Below, in pieces: positions 8,901 to 17,096 of a stretch of DNA of 45,276 nt. The number at the start of each line of letters is the position of its first letter. The stretch's first letter is position 1. The notes beneath the pieces were generated by a model that saw only the letters and a program-made list of their open reading frames with translations, ran no database searches and was not told the DNA's origin. The stretch is from contig JAKAVM010000106.1 in NCBI GenBank assembly GCA_021827485.1, forward strand, positions 1 through 45,276. Direction: 5' to 3'. The DNA comes from Actinomycetes bacterium (GTDB lineage Bacteria > Actinomycetota > Acidimicrobiia > Acidimicrobiales > JAKAVM01). A program made the translations under genes and the position numbers.

Positions 8901-9307
8901 CCAATCAGGATGCCAATGCAACAGTTGCTGCTTCGATCCACCACATAACACCTGAAGAGTATCCTAGCAAGACTGAGTATATCATGGGATCTGATCAAGT
9001 TGGCCAGGCAAACTTAGTATTTGATGAAATAGTTCTAGGTATTCGTGAGGGTAACTTTCCTGCAATACCCGGTCCGGCAAGCGGGTGGAGATCGAATAGT
9101 CGGATTCGTGTACGCTCACCACACTCGGAGTTTCTTCAATCACAAGATGAGCTTTACGGTGGAGATAGGTTTGAGAATTGCAGATTTTGCGGATTCAATA
9201 CGATATGTCCAACTGATAGGGACTTGCGGTGGAACAAGATACGCAAAGATAAGAATCTGGGTTCAGTAGTGGGCTTGATTGAAGCAATTGAAAGTGAGGA
9301 CGACTAA
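5927..9307 (+). CDS. addB: AddB-like helicase-nuclease subunit (PD-(D/E)XK nuclease)
   Basis: An 1126-residue protein that fits the B subunit of an AddAB-type double-strand-break resection complex. The N-terminal half has the fold order of an inactivated UvrD-like helicase: where a Walker A would stand (LIYLVERASEAQS) there is no GKT. The C-terminal third is a RecB-type nuclease: GRIDRIDYN, EVIDYKTG (catalytic D and K, about residues 958-962) and the QLAVY motif. One Cys in LSCPFSYFL plus three in CRFCGFNTICP would hold the Fe-S cluster typical of AddB nucleases. The TTG start at 5927 has no good ribosome site; TTG 5981 (GAAGG upstream), right at the first strand, is a good alternative. The addA gene follows after one base. 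With its partner it would process DNA ends for RecA-dependent repair. Confidence 0.88.
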   Translation: MPRDFQGTGPSQAIEGSRLIYLVERASEAQSVIGQIISKAKSDDPMSPVTVVVNNRIAQIKLRRNLALEATSATGLNKPNVTNVQFTHFDSIVRSFYGRLYANSSTDIPIESLSTQSQRNACLIRALQARGIPVANFRGTSSSLGQLYSTMEQISFADPQVLSKLGSNSELAKLYATFCDMLRNKSLILLGDIYNKVLKKLADKQDPLVNSEAFGRSFFGEFGELVFYLARTSNYLTDNLILAIYEWYQRMRPQYDGEISLVFQTVLGQGEDLQEDKLHSLFLREDNDGEAPAEMPPNSNEVVVNILSTPEPDEEVRAVVRRILDSVQLGTPIHQIALFYSSTNPYKQLIHDQLTGAAIPFNGAVQNSLAQVNIGKFVLGLFDFISNDFHIRRFADWIVASNLRPRIQESTSMQVSAFTIAKQLTIAEFELGSDVKSTLENIQIWLARKCNSSRAMANVSQEEQIILSLTHLLVKQLTYSFGKLTQASTWSELSSFLIRIVDYFFPDDVIPEEKVKLQIGRVIDAIDELSSNDQSGINLDLVMAGAILNCNLESAKERHGLLGSGITVGPLGMVDEVHWEETFLLGCTDGWLPFRERGTPLFQEESDVLAKFEISSPNAEIFNQWKSLHLLLANSNKCTLSFPRSKQLDASISYPSLWLAELADTVSATNQTMTEGSRSPVSTPSFRIICEQIDNFQTDRLSPISLQDFDITSVENWNSQGNKLSTHYLSKIESSFARVIECRQRRKSGSISEWEGSLAADKSLLEMPVSASRLIKYLSCPFSYFLSNILKISTLEPDDLQFGFSALQRGQLIHEILDKVYSRCFLSTTDSTSNEVLELFALIASKDEVAKGMSGTLEMALRNLEDVAAEIDKGNNYAHASLPLILKQELFGQIVAEVRKYIIWDFEQRNCSGNFPIGCEVCFDQKCESSTAQCTDDIAWRGRIDRIDYNSETGFEVIDYKTGMKNSHSSGSFSNDLDTNSLQLAVYIQALANQDANATVAASIHHITPEEYPSKTEYIMGSDQVGQANLVFDEIVLGIREGNFPAIPGPASGWRSNSRIRVRSPHSEFLQSQDELYGGDRFENCRFCGFNTICPTDRDLRWNKIRKDKNLGSVVGLIEAIESEDD

Positions 9308-9308
9308 C

Positions 9309-12300
9309 GTGGATCAACCCCGTGATCCATTAGAGGTAGTTAGAAATCGACTTGAGAATACCCTTTTTGTCGAGGCTGGTGCGGGAACTGGCAAGACGTT
9401 TGCTTTGGTGGAGCGAATCTTTTCCCTGGTTGTGTCGGGAAAGGCGCAGATAAATGAGATGGCTGCTATTACCTTCACTGAACTTGCTGCATCTGAACTC
9501 AAAGATCGTATTAGAACGAGACTTTATGGTGCGAGTAAGGACCAATCGCTAGATGAAGTTCAGAGAGAGCGGTGCCGGATTCAGCTATTACTAGTCGAAC
9601 AAGCAGCAATTTGCACGTTACATTCCTTTGCAAGATTGATTATTAGTAGTTATCCAATACAAGCTGGTTTGCCTTTTGCTAGCGAAATTCTAGAAGAACA
9701 TGAAACTCAAAATGATCTGGCCCAATCCTGGATTGACTGTTGTAAAGAGTTTTATTCAGATACAAATAAAACTGAAGATCAATTGAATATAGTTAGAGAT
9801 TGCATCTATTTGGGTCTGCGAATAGAGGACTTTTATCAACTGGCTGAATATTTACGCTATAACTGGGACTTGATACTTGGGATCGGAACGTCCACTCAAT
9901 CAACTAGCCTAAATCGTGGAGTTGATCGATCTACTTTCGTGCGAATAGGTAACCAAGAGATATTTACTTTATTGCAAAGCATAAGTGTTGACTTAGACGG
10001 ATGCTTGTCCTTGGCTAGTCAAGTGAACTCAAACGAGTCAGATACAATGTGTCGGCACTTAGATGTCCTTGGAAAATTGAATCAGCATATAAAAGACTTC
10101 TTAGATTCACCCACCAGACGCGAGGCCTTGGCAATTTTGGGGCATGGGTCTTTCAGACAATCAACTTCGACTAAAGGAAACCAGAAGGTCTGGGATAAAG
10201 AAGTATTGGGACAGATTCGAGAAAAGCTCTCAGATATCAAGGATCAAGTTGAGAAAACCCTTAGGAGTATTGGTGAACAATCTTTAGCATTCATTATTGA
10301 TTCAATCAGCGCCTTTACTTTAGAGCAGTCGGACAAGCGAATAAGATTAGGTACCCTGGATTTCCATGATCTACTGGTACTTGCTACTCGCCTCCTTGAA
10401 GATAGACAGATAAGAACAGAGATCTCTGGTGAGTGGAAGCATATTTTCATTGACGAATTCCAGGACACTGATCCGCTTCAAGTCCGCTTAGCTTTGCAGT
10501 TGGGGCAAGAAGACGATTCCTATGTTCAAAGTTCCACCGCCCAAGGCTTGCTTGAGCACGAACAGATTGATGGAATCCCACCCAATGGGCCAATTACCTT
10601 AGCCAATGGGAAGCTATTTTTTGTTGGGGATCCCAAGCAGTCTATCTACCGTTTTCGCCGTGCTGATATCACGGCCTATTCAACACTCAAGGAGCTACTT
10701 GAGAAGTCGGGTCAATGTGAAAAAGTTGACCTTACTGTTAATAGGCGCTCAGTCCCCAATATCATTGAATGGGTCAACCTTGTCTGCCGTGAGCTTTTTG
10801 CGAAAGGCGACCCAAGTGAGCAAGCTCCCTATGTCGATCTTGTATCTAGCCTGAACGTTCCTAGCCCGGAGGAATCTCACGCGGTAACGATAGATTCTTC
10901 AGAGTCAAACTTAGGGACGGAGGAATCTCACGCGGTATCGATAGATTCTTCAGAGTCAAACTTAGGGCCCGATTCATCTCAATTTTCAAGCTCCAATGTT
11001 TGGAGGATTGGAGATGCTTTGGAGAAAAATGTTGGAGAAATTAGGCTGGAAGAAGCGGTCTCCGTCTCCAAAACATGTATTGAATGTGTCACATCAGGAT
11101 GGAAAGTTCGCAAGACTGTCCAGGGAACTACAATTGAACAGCCATGTAATTTTGGTGACATCGCAATACTCATACCCGATCGCAAGAATTTGGACGAACT
11201 AACGCGTACTCTTCAATCATATGGGGTCCCATATAAAGTGGAAGCATCCAAGATAGCGCTTTCATCTCAACTTATTGTTGAGCTGATTTCGATTTGTAGA
11301 GCTATTGCTGATCCGACTAATGAGGTCAATGTCGTCGCATATCTACGCTCTTGCGTTGTGGCCTGCTCCGATAGGGAGTTGCTCCAATTCAGTGAAAGTG
11401 GAGGTGTTTTCAATGCTTTACATGATTTATCAGACTTGTCAGCTAGTTCGTCGTTTGAAAATTCGGTAAGTGATACATTGTTTGATCATCCAGTGACTAG
11501 AGCATTGGCCGTGTTGCGCGATTTGCATTTCCTATCTCTAAGCACTGGTGTAAGCGATATTGTGGGGCAAGTTGTAAGAGTCTTTCGCCTTTTTGAGGTT
11601 GCGGTAGAGGATGGCAACAATTATCAAGATACCTGGACTCGCCTGAGATACATTCTTCACTTGGCTAGAAAATTTTCATATGAGTTTGAATTTCGCTCAG
11701 CCATCTGTAGTTTAGATAGCTCTAATGTTGCTGACTCAGAAAGCCCTAATTTAGTTGGCCAAGAAGGTATCAGCAACGAATATTGCGATGGGACCTTATT
11801 GGGATTTGTTAGAAGAGTTCAGCTAGAGCTTGACAAGAGGATAACTTTACATGACTCGTCCTTTCTGGATGGTGCCGAAGGTATTGAGCCATATTGGAGA
11901 TTTCATTCTTTAGATAATCCAGGCGAGGTTGAAGGCACTTTGGATTCGGCTGTTCCTGGAAGGGTTAGGATTCTAACTTTGCACGCTTCTAAGGGGCTCG
12001 AATTCCCTATTGTCATAATGGCTGGTATGGGGGTGATTTTAAAGGACCCTAAGTCGACTGAAGTTCTACGAAGCAATACTTGTAGCTGCGAATTAGCCTG
12101 CACATTGAAAAGTCCAATGCCCGCCAGCTATGAAGGCATCGTAAGTAACGCATCGTTGGCAAAACTCCAAGTTTCAACTCAAGGTTATCAATCGGCAAAA
12201 GACCATGAAAGGAAAATGAGCGACTGTGAGAAGATCAGATTACTATATGTAGGATTTACTAGGGCACGTGACCACCTGATAATTAGTATGTATCGTAAAA

Positions 12301-13265
12301 AGAAAGATAACACCCTGATTTCCCTGGTTGATGAAGTATGTAATAAGTTGAACTGCTACCCTGCTAAATTAGACGATAAGATTATACAGATCACGGCTTA
12401 CGAAGATCGAAATACTTTGGGTGACAACGCTAATCTTGCAGGCAATACTTCTTTAGATGATCGCAAAGCTTGGATAGATGCAAGACAGTCTTTTATAGAT
12501 AAGAAATCAAACTTGCCTGTTGCAAGTGCATCGTCACTTATTGGATTAGTTGAGGCATCCGTTGAATACTCTGTTCTTCCAGACCCTGACGAGGAGCCAA
12601 CTATTGTATTTGGCAAGACCATTTATTCTGAGGAAGCTGTAAAAGCGCCAAACCTTGACAAGACTTATATTGATCAGGCTTTGAGTCAAGAGACAAGTTG
12701 GGATACCTTGGCAGCCCCAATTTCCACTAGGCAAAGTAGCCAGAAAGTTGGCAAGGCGGTGCACAAGACTCTTCAAGAGGCGGATTTCTGTGACTCTAAC
12801 TATACCAAGCTAAAGGCTAGATCAAATTGTGAGTTTTACAGCGTACTTCCTGAGCATCGCGAGCGAGTGGAATCTTTAGTATCTTGCGCATTTAGCTCGA
12901 GTTGGATCAAGAAGGTGGTGCAGGGGGCTCGATGCTGGCGTGAGGTATATGTTGCTTATCCTATAGGTGGAATTCTTCTCGAAGGATTTGTGGATTTAGT
13001 TGTTGAATTCGACGACAAACTTTGGATAGTTGACTATAAGACCGACTCAATCAGATCAAATGAGCACAGAAAACTGCTTGTGGAGTCGTATGCTATACAA
13101 TGTACTGGCTACGCTCTTGCGCTTGAGGGTTCAACCAACCGTGATGTTGGAGGAGCTGCATTACTTTTTCTCAATGACGTAGGGAAAGCTCCGGATGAAG
13201 TACTTCTAACGAACTTGGAAGAATATAAGACTAAGATTTCAAACGCTTTAGTAGAGACGGGATAA
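9309..13265 (+). CDS. addA: AddA-like UvrD/RecB-family helicase-nuclease
   Basis: The active motor subunit of the pair, 1318 residues from GTG 9309. This start is chosen because AGTGAGGA lies 8 bases before it; the track's TTG 9279 is inside addB. Superfamily 1 helicase motifs appear in order: Walker A GAGTGKT (about 25-31), IDEFQDTDPLQ (about 381), VGDPKQSIYRFR (about 438), LTLHASKGLEFP (about 889) and LLYVGFTRARDHL (about 977). The C-terminus is a PD-(D/E)XK nuclease with GFVDLVVEF and WIVDYKTD (about 1228-1245) and QCTGYAL. The stop of addB is one base before the start, so the subunits are co-translated. A 51-bp in-frame tandem duplication sits in the linker between the first and second helicase halves. 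Confidence 0.92.
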   Translation: MDQPRDPLEVVRNRLENTLFVEAGAGTGKTFALVERIFSLVVSGKAQINEMAAITFTELAASELKDRIRTRLYGASKDQSLDEVQRERCRIQLLLVEQAAICTLHSFARLIISSYPIQAGLPFASEILEEHETQNDLAQSWIDCCKEFYSDTNKTEDQLNIVRDCIYLGLRIEDFYQLAEYLRYNWDLILGIGTSTQSTSLNRGVDRSTFVRIGNQEIFTLLQSISVDLDGCLSLASQVNSNESDTMCRHLDVLGKLNQHIKDFLDSPTRREALAILGHGSFRQSTSTKGNQKVWDKEVLGQIREKLSDIKDQVEKTLRSIGEQSLAFIIDSISAFTLEQSDKRIRLGTLDFHDLLVLATRLLEDRQIRTEISGEWKHIFIDEFQDTDPLQVRLALQLGQEDDSYVQSSTAQGLLEHEQIDGIPPNGPITLANGKLFFVGDPKQSIYRFRRADITAYSTLKELLEKSGQCEKVDLTVNRRSVPNIIEWVNLVCRELFAKGDPSEQAPYVDLVSSLNVPSPEESHAVTIDSSESNLGTEESHAVSIDSSESNLGPDSSQFSSSNVWRIGDALEKNVGEIRLEEAVSVSKTCIECVTSGWKVRKTVQGTTIEQPCNFGDIAILIPDRKNLDELTRTLQSYGVPYKVEASKIALSSQLIVELISICRAIADPTNEVNVVAYLRSCVVACSDRELLQFSESGGVFNALHDLSDLSASSSFENSVSDTLFDHPVTRALAVLRDLHFLSLSTGVSDIVGQVVRVFRLFEVAVEDGNNYQDTWTRLRYILHLARKFSYEFEFRSAICSLDSSNVADSESPNLVGQEGISNEYCDGTLLGFVRRVQLELDKRITLHDSSFLDGAEGIEPYWRFHSLDNPGEVEGTLDSAVPGRVRILTLHASKGLEFPIVIMAGMGVILKDPKSTEVLRSNTCSCELACTLKSPMPASYEGIVSNASLAKLQVSTQGYQSAKDHERKMSDCEKIRLLYVGFTRARDHLIISMYRKKKDNTLISLVDEVCNKLNCYPAKLDDKIIQITAYEDRNTLGDNANLAGNTSLDDRKAWIDARQSFIDKKSNLPVASASSLIGLVEASVEYSVLPDPDEEPTIVFGKTIYSEEAVKAPNLDKTYIDQALSQETSWDTLAAPISTRQSSQKVGKAVHKTLQEADFCDSNYTKLKARSNCEFYSVLPEHRERVESLVSCAFSSSWIKKVVQGARCWREVYVAYPIGGILLEGFVDLVVEFDDKLWIVDYKTDSIRSNEHRKLLVESYAIQCTGYALALEGSTNRDVGGAALLFLNDVGKAPDEVLLTNLEEYKTKISNALVETG
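10868..10969 (+). repeat. 51-bp in-frame tandem duplication inside addA
   Basis: GGAGGAATCTCACGCGGTA is found at 10868 and again at 10919; the 51-base unit (17 codons, EESHAV.IDSSESNLG) is repeated with only a few differences. Being a multiple of three it keeps the frame, and it falls in an acidic, serine-rich linker where extra length is likely to be tolerated. Confidence 0.95.
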
Positions 13266-13344
13266 TCTTCGTCCGCCAAGGCATGCCCGTTTTCGAAGGC
13301 GGGTGCTGGGTTTCTGATGAGCAGAACTAGCCTCCAAGAGTGGA

Positions 13345-13350
13345 TATAAT
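13345..13350 (+). promoter_or_regulatory. -10 box TATAAT of a predicted leaderless promoter (sulfocyanin-like gene)
   Basis: A perfect TATAAT is followed by seven bases and then ATG at 13358. The spacing puts the transcription start on or next to the A of that ATG, with no room for a ribosome site. No good -35 hexamer is visible 16-18 bases upstream. Confidence 0.5.
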
Positions 13351-13357
13351 ATGCTCG

Positions 13358-14026
13358 ATGAGATTGGCGGGGATGTGGCAGAAAATCGAAGTAGAGATCG
13401 GTAGAGAATCCGGGCAGAGAATCCGGGCAGAGAATCCGGGCAGAGAAGTGGAAAGGAAGAAAGGACGAATTATCACTAATTATCCTAAATTTGTAGCTTT
13501 GGTATTTTGCTGCGTTTTAGCGGCGGCTAGCTGTGGCTCAAGTCATGGTCGGCCCGTTTCTAAGTCGCCAGTCCAGCTACGACACCTTCCTCAAGTGAAA
13601 CGTCCAAATACCGCGACTTCAAAGTTTCCGTTAATCTCGCATTCAGCCCAACGGCTAGTGGACTTTTATATTCAAGCTGGAGTAAACAATGGGTTTAATT
13701 TTGATGGAGATACCAATGGAAAGATGGAGCTTTTCATACCTTTAGGTTGGACTGTCAATATACAATGTCATAATTCTGCGACATCTCTATACCACAGTTG
13801 CGCGGTTACGAATGGGGCAAACAGTACTACCCCCGCTTTCCCTGGGGCAAGCGTTCCAAATCCTCAAGAAGGAATCGACCCAGGTGGTACAGCGTCATTT
13901 ACTTTCGTTGCGTCACAAGCAGGAACCTTTCGGATTGCCTGCCTGCTTCCCGGTCATGAAGAGGCCGGAATGTGGGGTAAGGTTATTATCTCTTCAAGTA
14001 TAAATGATCCTGAGTTATTAAGCTAA
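13358..14026 (+). CDS. Sulfocyanin-like blue copper lipoprotein
   Basis: A type 1 copper protein of about 222 residues for extracytoplasmic electron transfer. It has a hydrophobic segment and lipobox (VLAAASC). The mature part follows the sulfocyanin/SoxE pattern: FNFDGDTNGKMELFIPLGW, then copper ligands His in YHSCAV and Cys, His, Met in CLLPGHEEAGMW. In acidophilic iron oxidisers sulfocyanins are candidate acceptors of electrons from Fe(II), so a respiratory role is plausible but not shown here. The start is uncertain: ATG 13358 is chosen for the TATAAT seven bases upstream; the track's GTG 13340 lies before that -10 box, and GTG 13448 lies just after a 13-bp repeat and would give a more usual short signal peptide. 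The gene is after addA and before a glycosyltransferase, neither obviously related. Confidence 0.85.
   Translation: MRLAGMWQKIEVEIGRESGQRIRAENPGREVERKKGRIITNYPKFVALVFCCVLAAASCGSSHGRPVSKSPVQLRHLPQVKRPNTATSKFPLISHSAQRLVDFYIQAGVNNGFNFDGDTNGKMELFIPLGWTVNIQCHNSATSLYHSCAVTNGANSTTPAFPGASVPNPQEGIDPGGTASFTFVASQAGTFRIACLLPGHEEAGMWGKVIISSSINDPELLS
13403..13447 (+). repeat. 13-bp tandem repeat at the 5' end of the sulfocyanin-like gene
   Basis: AGAGAATCCGGGC occurs three times in a row (13403, 13416, 13429) followed by a partial AGAGAA. Thirteen is not a multiple of three, so gain or loss of a unit would shift the frame between ATG 13358 and the signal peptide, unless translation begins at GTG 13448. 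Confidence 0.93.
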
Positions 14027-14047
14027 GCTCGTATATAGATACTTATT

Positions 14048-15088
14048 ATGAAAATTGCTCAGATTGCTCCCGCCTGGTTTCCAGTACCTCCACTTGGATA
14101 CGGTGGTATCGAACTTATTGTCTCACTCCTATCCGATGGTTTGGTAGACCGTGGACATGAGGTGACTCTTTATGCAGCCAAGGGTTCAACTACCAAGGCA
14201 AAATTAGTAACTCCTCTGGATGAACCTCCCGATCCAAGTCAATTAGGTGATGTTTGGTTCGATACAATGCATTGCTTGATTTCATATCTCGATATCCAAG
14301 TATCAGAGTTTGACATCATTCACGACCATTCAGGAATAATAGGACCTGCAATGGGAGTATTAAATAGAGATAGAGGTAACCGGCCAGTCTTAGCTCATAC
14401 ATTGCATGGGCCGTGGACAGAACAGGGGAAGAGATTTTACGGGCTAATTGATGATCTTATTTCCTTGATTGCAATAAGCAACACTCAGATGGAAGACAAT
14501 CCTAAGGTTCATTATCAGGGGATGGTTTACAATGGCATTGAGCTAAGTGACTATCGTTTTGAGAGCAAGAAGCAGGATTATTTGGTTTACATTGGCCGCG
14601 CTAATCCAGACAAGGGGCCAGTGACGGCGCTGGAGGTTGCACACCGTGCTGGTCTGGATCTCAAAATGGTAATCAAGCGCAACGAGCCAGCAGAACGAGA
14701 GTATTTTGACCAAGAGATAGCGCCCCTTGTCAATAACCAAGTTGAGGTATTTGAGAATATTCCGCACAGCCAGAAAGTTGAGCTGCTCGCAAATGCAATG
14801 GCCATGATTTTTCCTATTCAGTGGCCCGAGCCTTTTGGGCTAGTTATGGCGGAGGCAATGGCGTGTGGGACGCCAGTTATAGCTGGGAAGTGGGGGGCTG
14901 CCAAAGAGCTGGTTGTCGACGGAGAGACCGGATTCCTTTGTAATAGTATGGAGGAGTATCTTCGGGCGTTAGATTCAGTATCTAAATTAGATCCAGCTCG
15001 CTGTCGAAAATGGACTCAAGAACAGTTCTCTGCCTCTATTATGGTTTCACGATATGAACAAGTTTTTGAGAGTTTGCTCAATCGCTAG
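14048..15088 (+). CDS. GT4-family glycosyltransferase
   Basis: A 346-residue retaining glycosyltransferase of the GT-B fold. The N-terminus MKIAQIAPAWFPVPPLGYGGIE is the acceptor-side start with the glycine loop; the donor side has YIGRANPDKGP and the EX7E-type motif EPFGLVMAEAM followed by GTPVIAGKWGAAKELV. It would transfer a sugar from a nucleotide donor onto a glycan, lipid or small molecule in the cytoplasm; donor and acceptor are not readable. No Shine-Dalgarno sequence precedes the ATG, but TATAGAT lies eight bases before it, so a leaderless message is possible. It is followed by an unrelated lipoprotein gene whose longest ORF begins inside this gene. Confidence 0.9.
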   Translation: MKIAQIAPAWFPVPPLGYGGIELIVSLLSDGLVDRGHEVTLYAAKGSTTKAKLVTPLDEPPDPSQLGDVWFDTMHCLISYLDIQVSEFDIIHDHSGIIGPAMGVLNRDRGNRPVLAHTLHGPWTEQGKRFYGLIDDLISLIAISNTQMEDNPKVHYQGMVYNGIELSDYRFESKKQDYLVYIGRANPDKGPVTALEVAHRAGLDLKMVIKRNEPAEREYFDQEIAPLVNNQVEVFENIPHSQKVELLANAMAMIFPIQWPEPFGLVMAEAMACGTPVIAGKWGAAKELVVDGETGFLCNSMEEYLRALDSVSKLDPARCRKWTQEQFSASIMVSRYEQVFESLLNR

Positions 15089-15128
15089 GCCAGAGTTGCC
15101 CCCCTGGCAACCTTGGGCCCGCGATTCG

Positions 15129-16385
15129 GTGCGGGATCGCTTTCGTTGCGCTGCGGTAACAGTGCTTGGTTTGCTGGTGACGATTTCGGCTTCGTGTTCA
15201 AACGTACACCATGCCAAGTCTTCGACGGCTCGATCGAAGTCCTCGACTCCGCTGGTGGGTATTGAGCAATCAACGACTTCTACTACTACCGGACCTCTGG
15301 CGATTGGGTCGACCGTTCCCGGCCGGGATGCGCAGTCGTGGTCTTTTCTCACAGTGAAAGACGGGTTTGGGATTGATACGGAGACGGGGAACCAGGGAGG
15401 TGCACTCGAATCACAACCGCTTACCACGGACAACGGTGGGCAGTCCTGGATGGTCACCGGAGTTCCGATTATTGGTGCCCGTTATGTCGGCGATCTCGAT
15501 TTCATAGACGCCAAGCACGGATATGCCGTTGGGTTAGACGAGGGCTTTCCATTCTTCATTACCGACAATGGTGGAGCGACCTGGCACGAACCACCATTCG
15601 GGCACTTAGGTGCCAATCCCAGACAATCGACCGGCTCTCCGTTTGGGGCAAAGGGAAGCTCTGTTTGGGTCACGTCTGTCTCGTGTACATCCGGGGTTAC
15701 GCCATCCTGTCATTCGGTAATTGAGATCTCCGAAGACTATGGTACTACCTGGACATCGGAGGACCTGTCTATTCCCTCGGTATACGATTCAATAGGTGTC
15801 GCTGCCGAAAGCGGACAGGAAGCCTATGTGTTGGCAAATTCCACGGTTAATGCACCGATTCTCGTACACACGACTGATGCAGGCAGGACGTGGAACGCAG
15901 TATCTGTCCCGTCCCTTCAATGTGAGATCAACTTTTTTGCGCCCGAGCCATCAGATCTGTGGCTGTTCTGTGGCGAGGGTCCTGCGACCAACATGACCCC
16001 AAAAGCTCTTTACCGTTCCTACAACGGCGGGGCCACCTGGTCGGTTGCCAGTTCGACAGGGAGTCCGGATACTAGCCCTCCATGGGTATCCAACGGTTTG
16101 TTGCCAGCACAGGTGGGGTCGATTACTCTTCAAGGCAACTTTCCCGTGTCATTTGCGGCTGCGTCTCCCAACCGTGCGTGGCTGACGTTTGGACGCGGTG
16201 ATGTCGAGGTGACAAGCGATGGGGGCAAGACGTGGACCAGTGCGTTCCCCTATCCGGATATTGATGCCTTCAGCCTGATTCTGGATCAGCTCTCGCCGTC
16301 GGTGATCCTGGCGATCGGATTTAATGCTGGAATCTGGTCGACTACTGATGGGTCGACATGGTCCCAGACGGTTACTTGGCAGTGA
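15129..16385 (+). CDS. Exported Asp-box (BNR/YCF48-like) beta-propeller protein
   Basis: About 418 residues from GTG 15129. This start gives an n-region of nine residues and a good hydrophobic core ending at ISASC, a weak lipobox; the track's ATG 15054 would overlap the glycosyltransferase by 35 bases and add an unlikely Pro/Trp-rich tail. At least six Asp-box motifs (S/T-x-D/N-x-G-x-x-W) recur: TTDNGGQSW, ITDNGGATW, SEDYGTTW, TTDAGRTW, SYNGGATW and TSDGGKTW, so it is a sialidase/YCF48-type propeller without visible catalytic residues. A binding or assembly role outside the cytoplasm is likely. The gene is richer in GC than those before it. Confidence 0.75.
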   Translation: MRDRFRCAAVTVLGLLVTISASCSNVHHAKSSTARSKSSTPLVGIEQSTTSTTTGPLAIGSTVPGRDAQSWSFLTVKDGFGIDTETGNQGGALESQPLTTDNGGQSWMVTGVPIIGARYVGDLDFIDAKHGYAVGLDEGFPFFITDNGGATWHEPPFGHLGANPRQSTGSPFGAKGSSVWVTSVSCTSGVTPSCHSVIEISEDYGTTWTSEDLSIPSVYDSIGVAAESGQEAYVLANSTVNAPILVHTTDAGRTWNAVSVPSLQCEINFFAPEPSDLWLFCGEGPATNMTPKALYRSYNGGATWSVASSTGSPDTSPPWVSNGLLPAQVGSITLQGNFPVSFAAASPNRAWLTFGRGDVEVTSDGGKTWTSAFPYPDIDAFSLILDQLSPSVILAIGFNAGIWSTTDGSTWSQTVTWQ

Positions 16386-16392
16386 GACTGCG

Positions 16393-17067
16393 ATGACCCC
16401 AACAAGGAAGAACGGAATCTTCGCGTCAGATAAAGTAAATACAATTGTGATTTACAAGCAAAAAGTTAGGGCCCTGAATACACACAAGTTCGGCGATTAC
16501 AAGATCCTGCCTCGCTGGGCAATCAAATCGATTGCGTTGCTATGTGTTGGATTAAGCATTGCCGCGTGTGGTGGGGCCACTCATAAGTCTCCAACTTCGA
16601 TTCCCAAGCCAAGGACGCTTCACGAACCGGCGACTCCGGGCTCTACAGGTCTATCGACCGCCCCCTCGGTCAATGCAGCTGGTTTTCCAAAGGTACCAGC
16701 CAGCGGAATTTATGCTGACGGCGCGCAAGGAACTCCCCACTATTTTGTCTCGCTCAGCTCGACACCCGATGGTCATATTTCCGGCTCGATGAATTTCTTG
16801 TACCAGGACGGCCAGACTGTCTCCGTATTCACATTCGCCGGATCTGGCCAAGATGGAGTCGCTAGTCTTTCACCAGTGGCGTCAGGACAGTTTGGGCCGG
16901 GAAATGTCATCCCGGCTAGCCTTCCTCGGACCCTTTCTATGACTTGGGGAGCGGGCGGCATTTCCTTTGGAGAATGCACTGGCTATCTTCCCGCGGTAAC
17001 TTCCATGTCAGGGTGCGCATTCGAACCGGCCTACCAAGGGATGAGCACCTCAGCTAGCGCGCCGTAA
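16393..17067 (+). CDS. Putative lipoprotein of unknown function
   Basis: About 224 residues from ATG 16393, which follows the previous stop by seven bases; the track's start at 16324 is inside the previous gene. A hydrophobic stretch ends in a clear lipobox, GLSIAACGG, after an unusually long basic n-region, then a Pro/Thr/Ser linker. The mature domain (YFVSLSSTPDGHISGSMNFLYQDGQ) looks like a small beta-rich fold that I cannot assign. Two Cys (GECTG, SGCAF) near the end could form a disulfide. It shares GC-rich composition and export with the preceding gene and may be co-transcribed with it. Confidence 0.65.
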   Translation: MTPTRKNGIFASDKVNTIVIYKQKVRALNTHKFGDYKILPRWAIKSIALLCVGLSIAACGGATHKSPTSIPKPRTLHEPATPGSTGLSTAPSVNAAGFPKVPASGIYADGAQGTPHYFVSLSSTPDGHISGSMNFLYQDGQTVSVFTFAGSGQDGVASLSPVASGQFGPGNVIPASLPRTLSMTWGAGGISFGECTGYLPAVTSMSGCAFEPAYQGMSTSASAP

Positions 17068-17096
17068 TGTGTTGATTGTTCACACCAACGGTGCAA

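Noticed and set aside
9279-9308. TTG start of addA given by the track
   Set aside because: It lies inside addB; GTG 9309 has a well-spaced ribosome site.
13266-13320. Terminator hairpin after addA
   Set aside because: Only a five-base CCGCC/GGCGG stem with a long loop and no T-run is visible.
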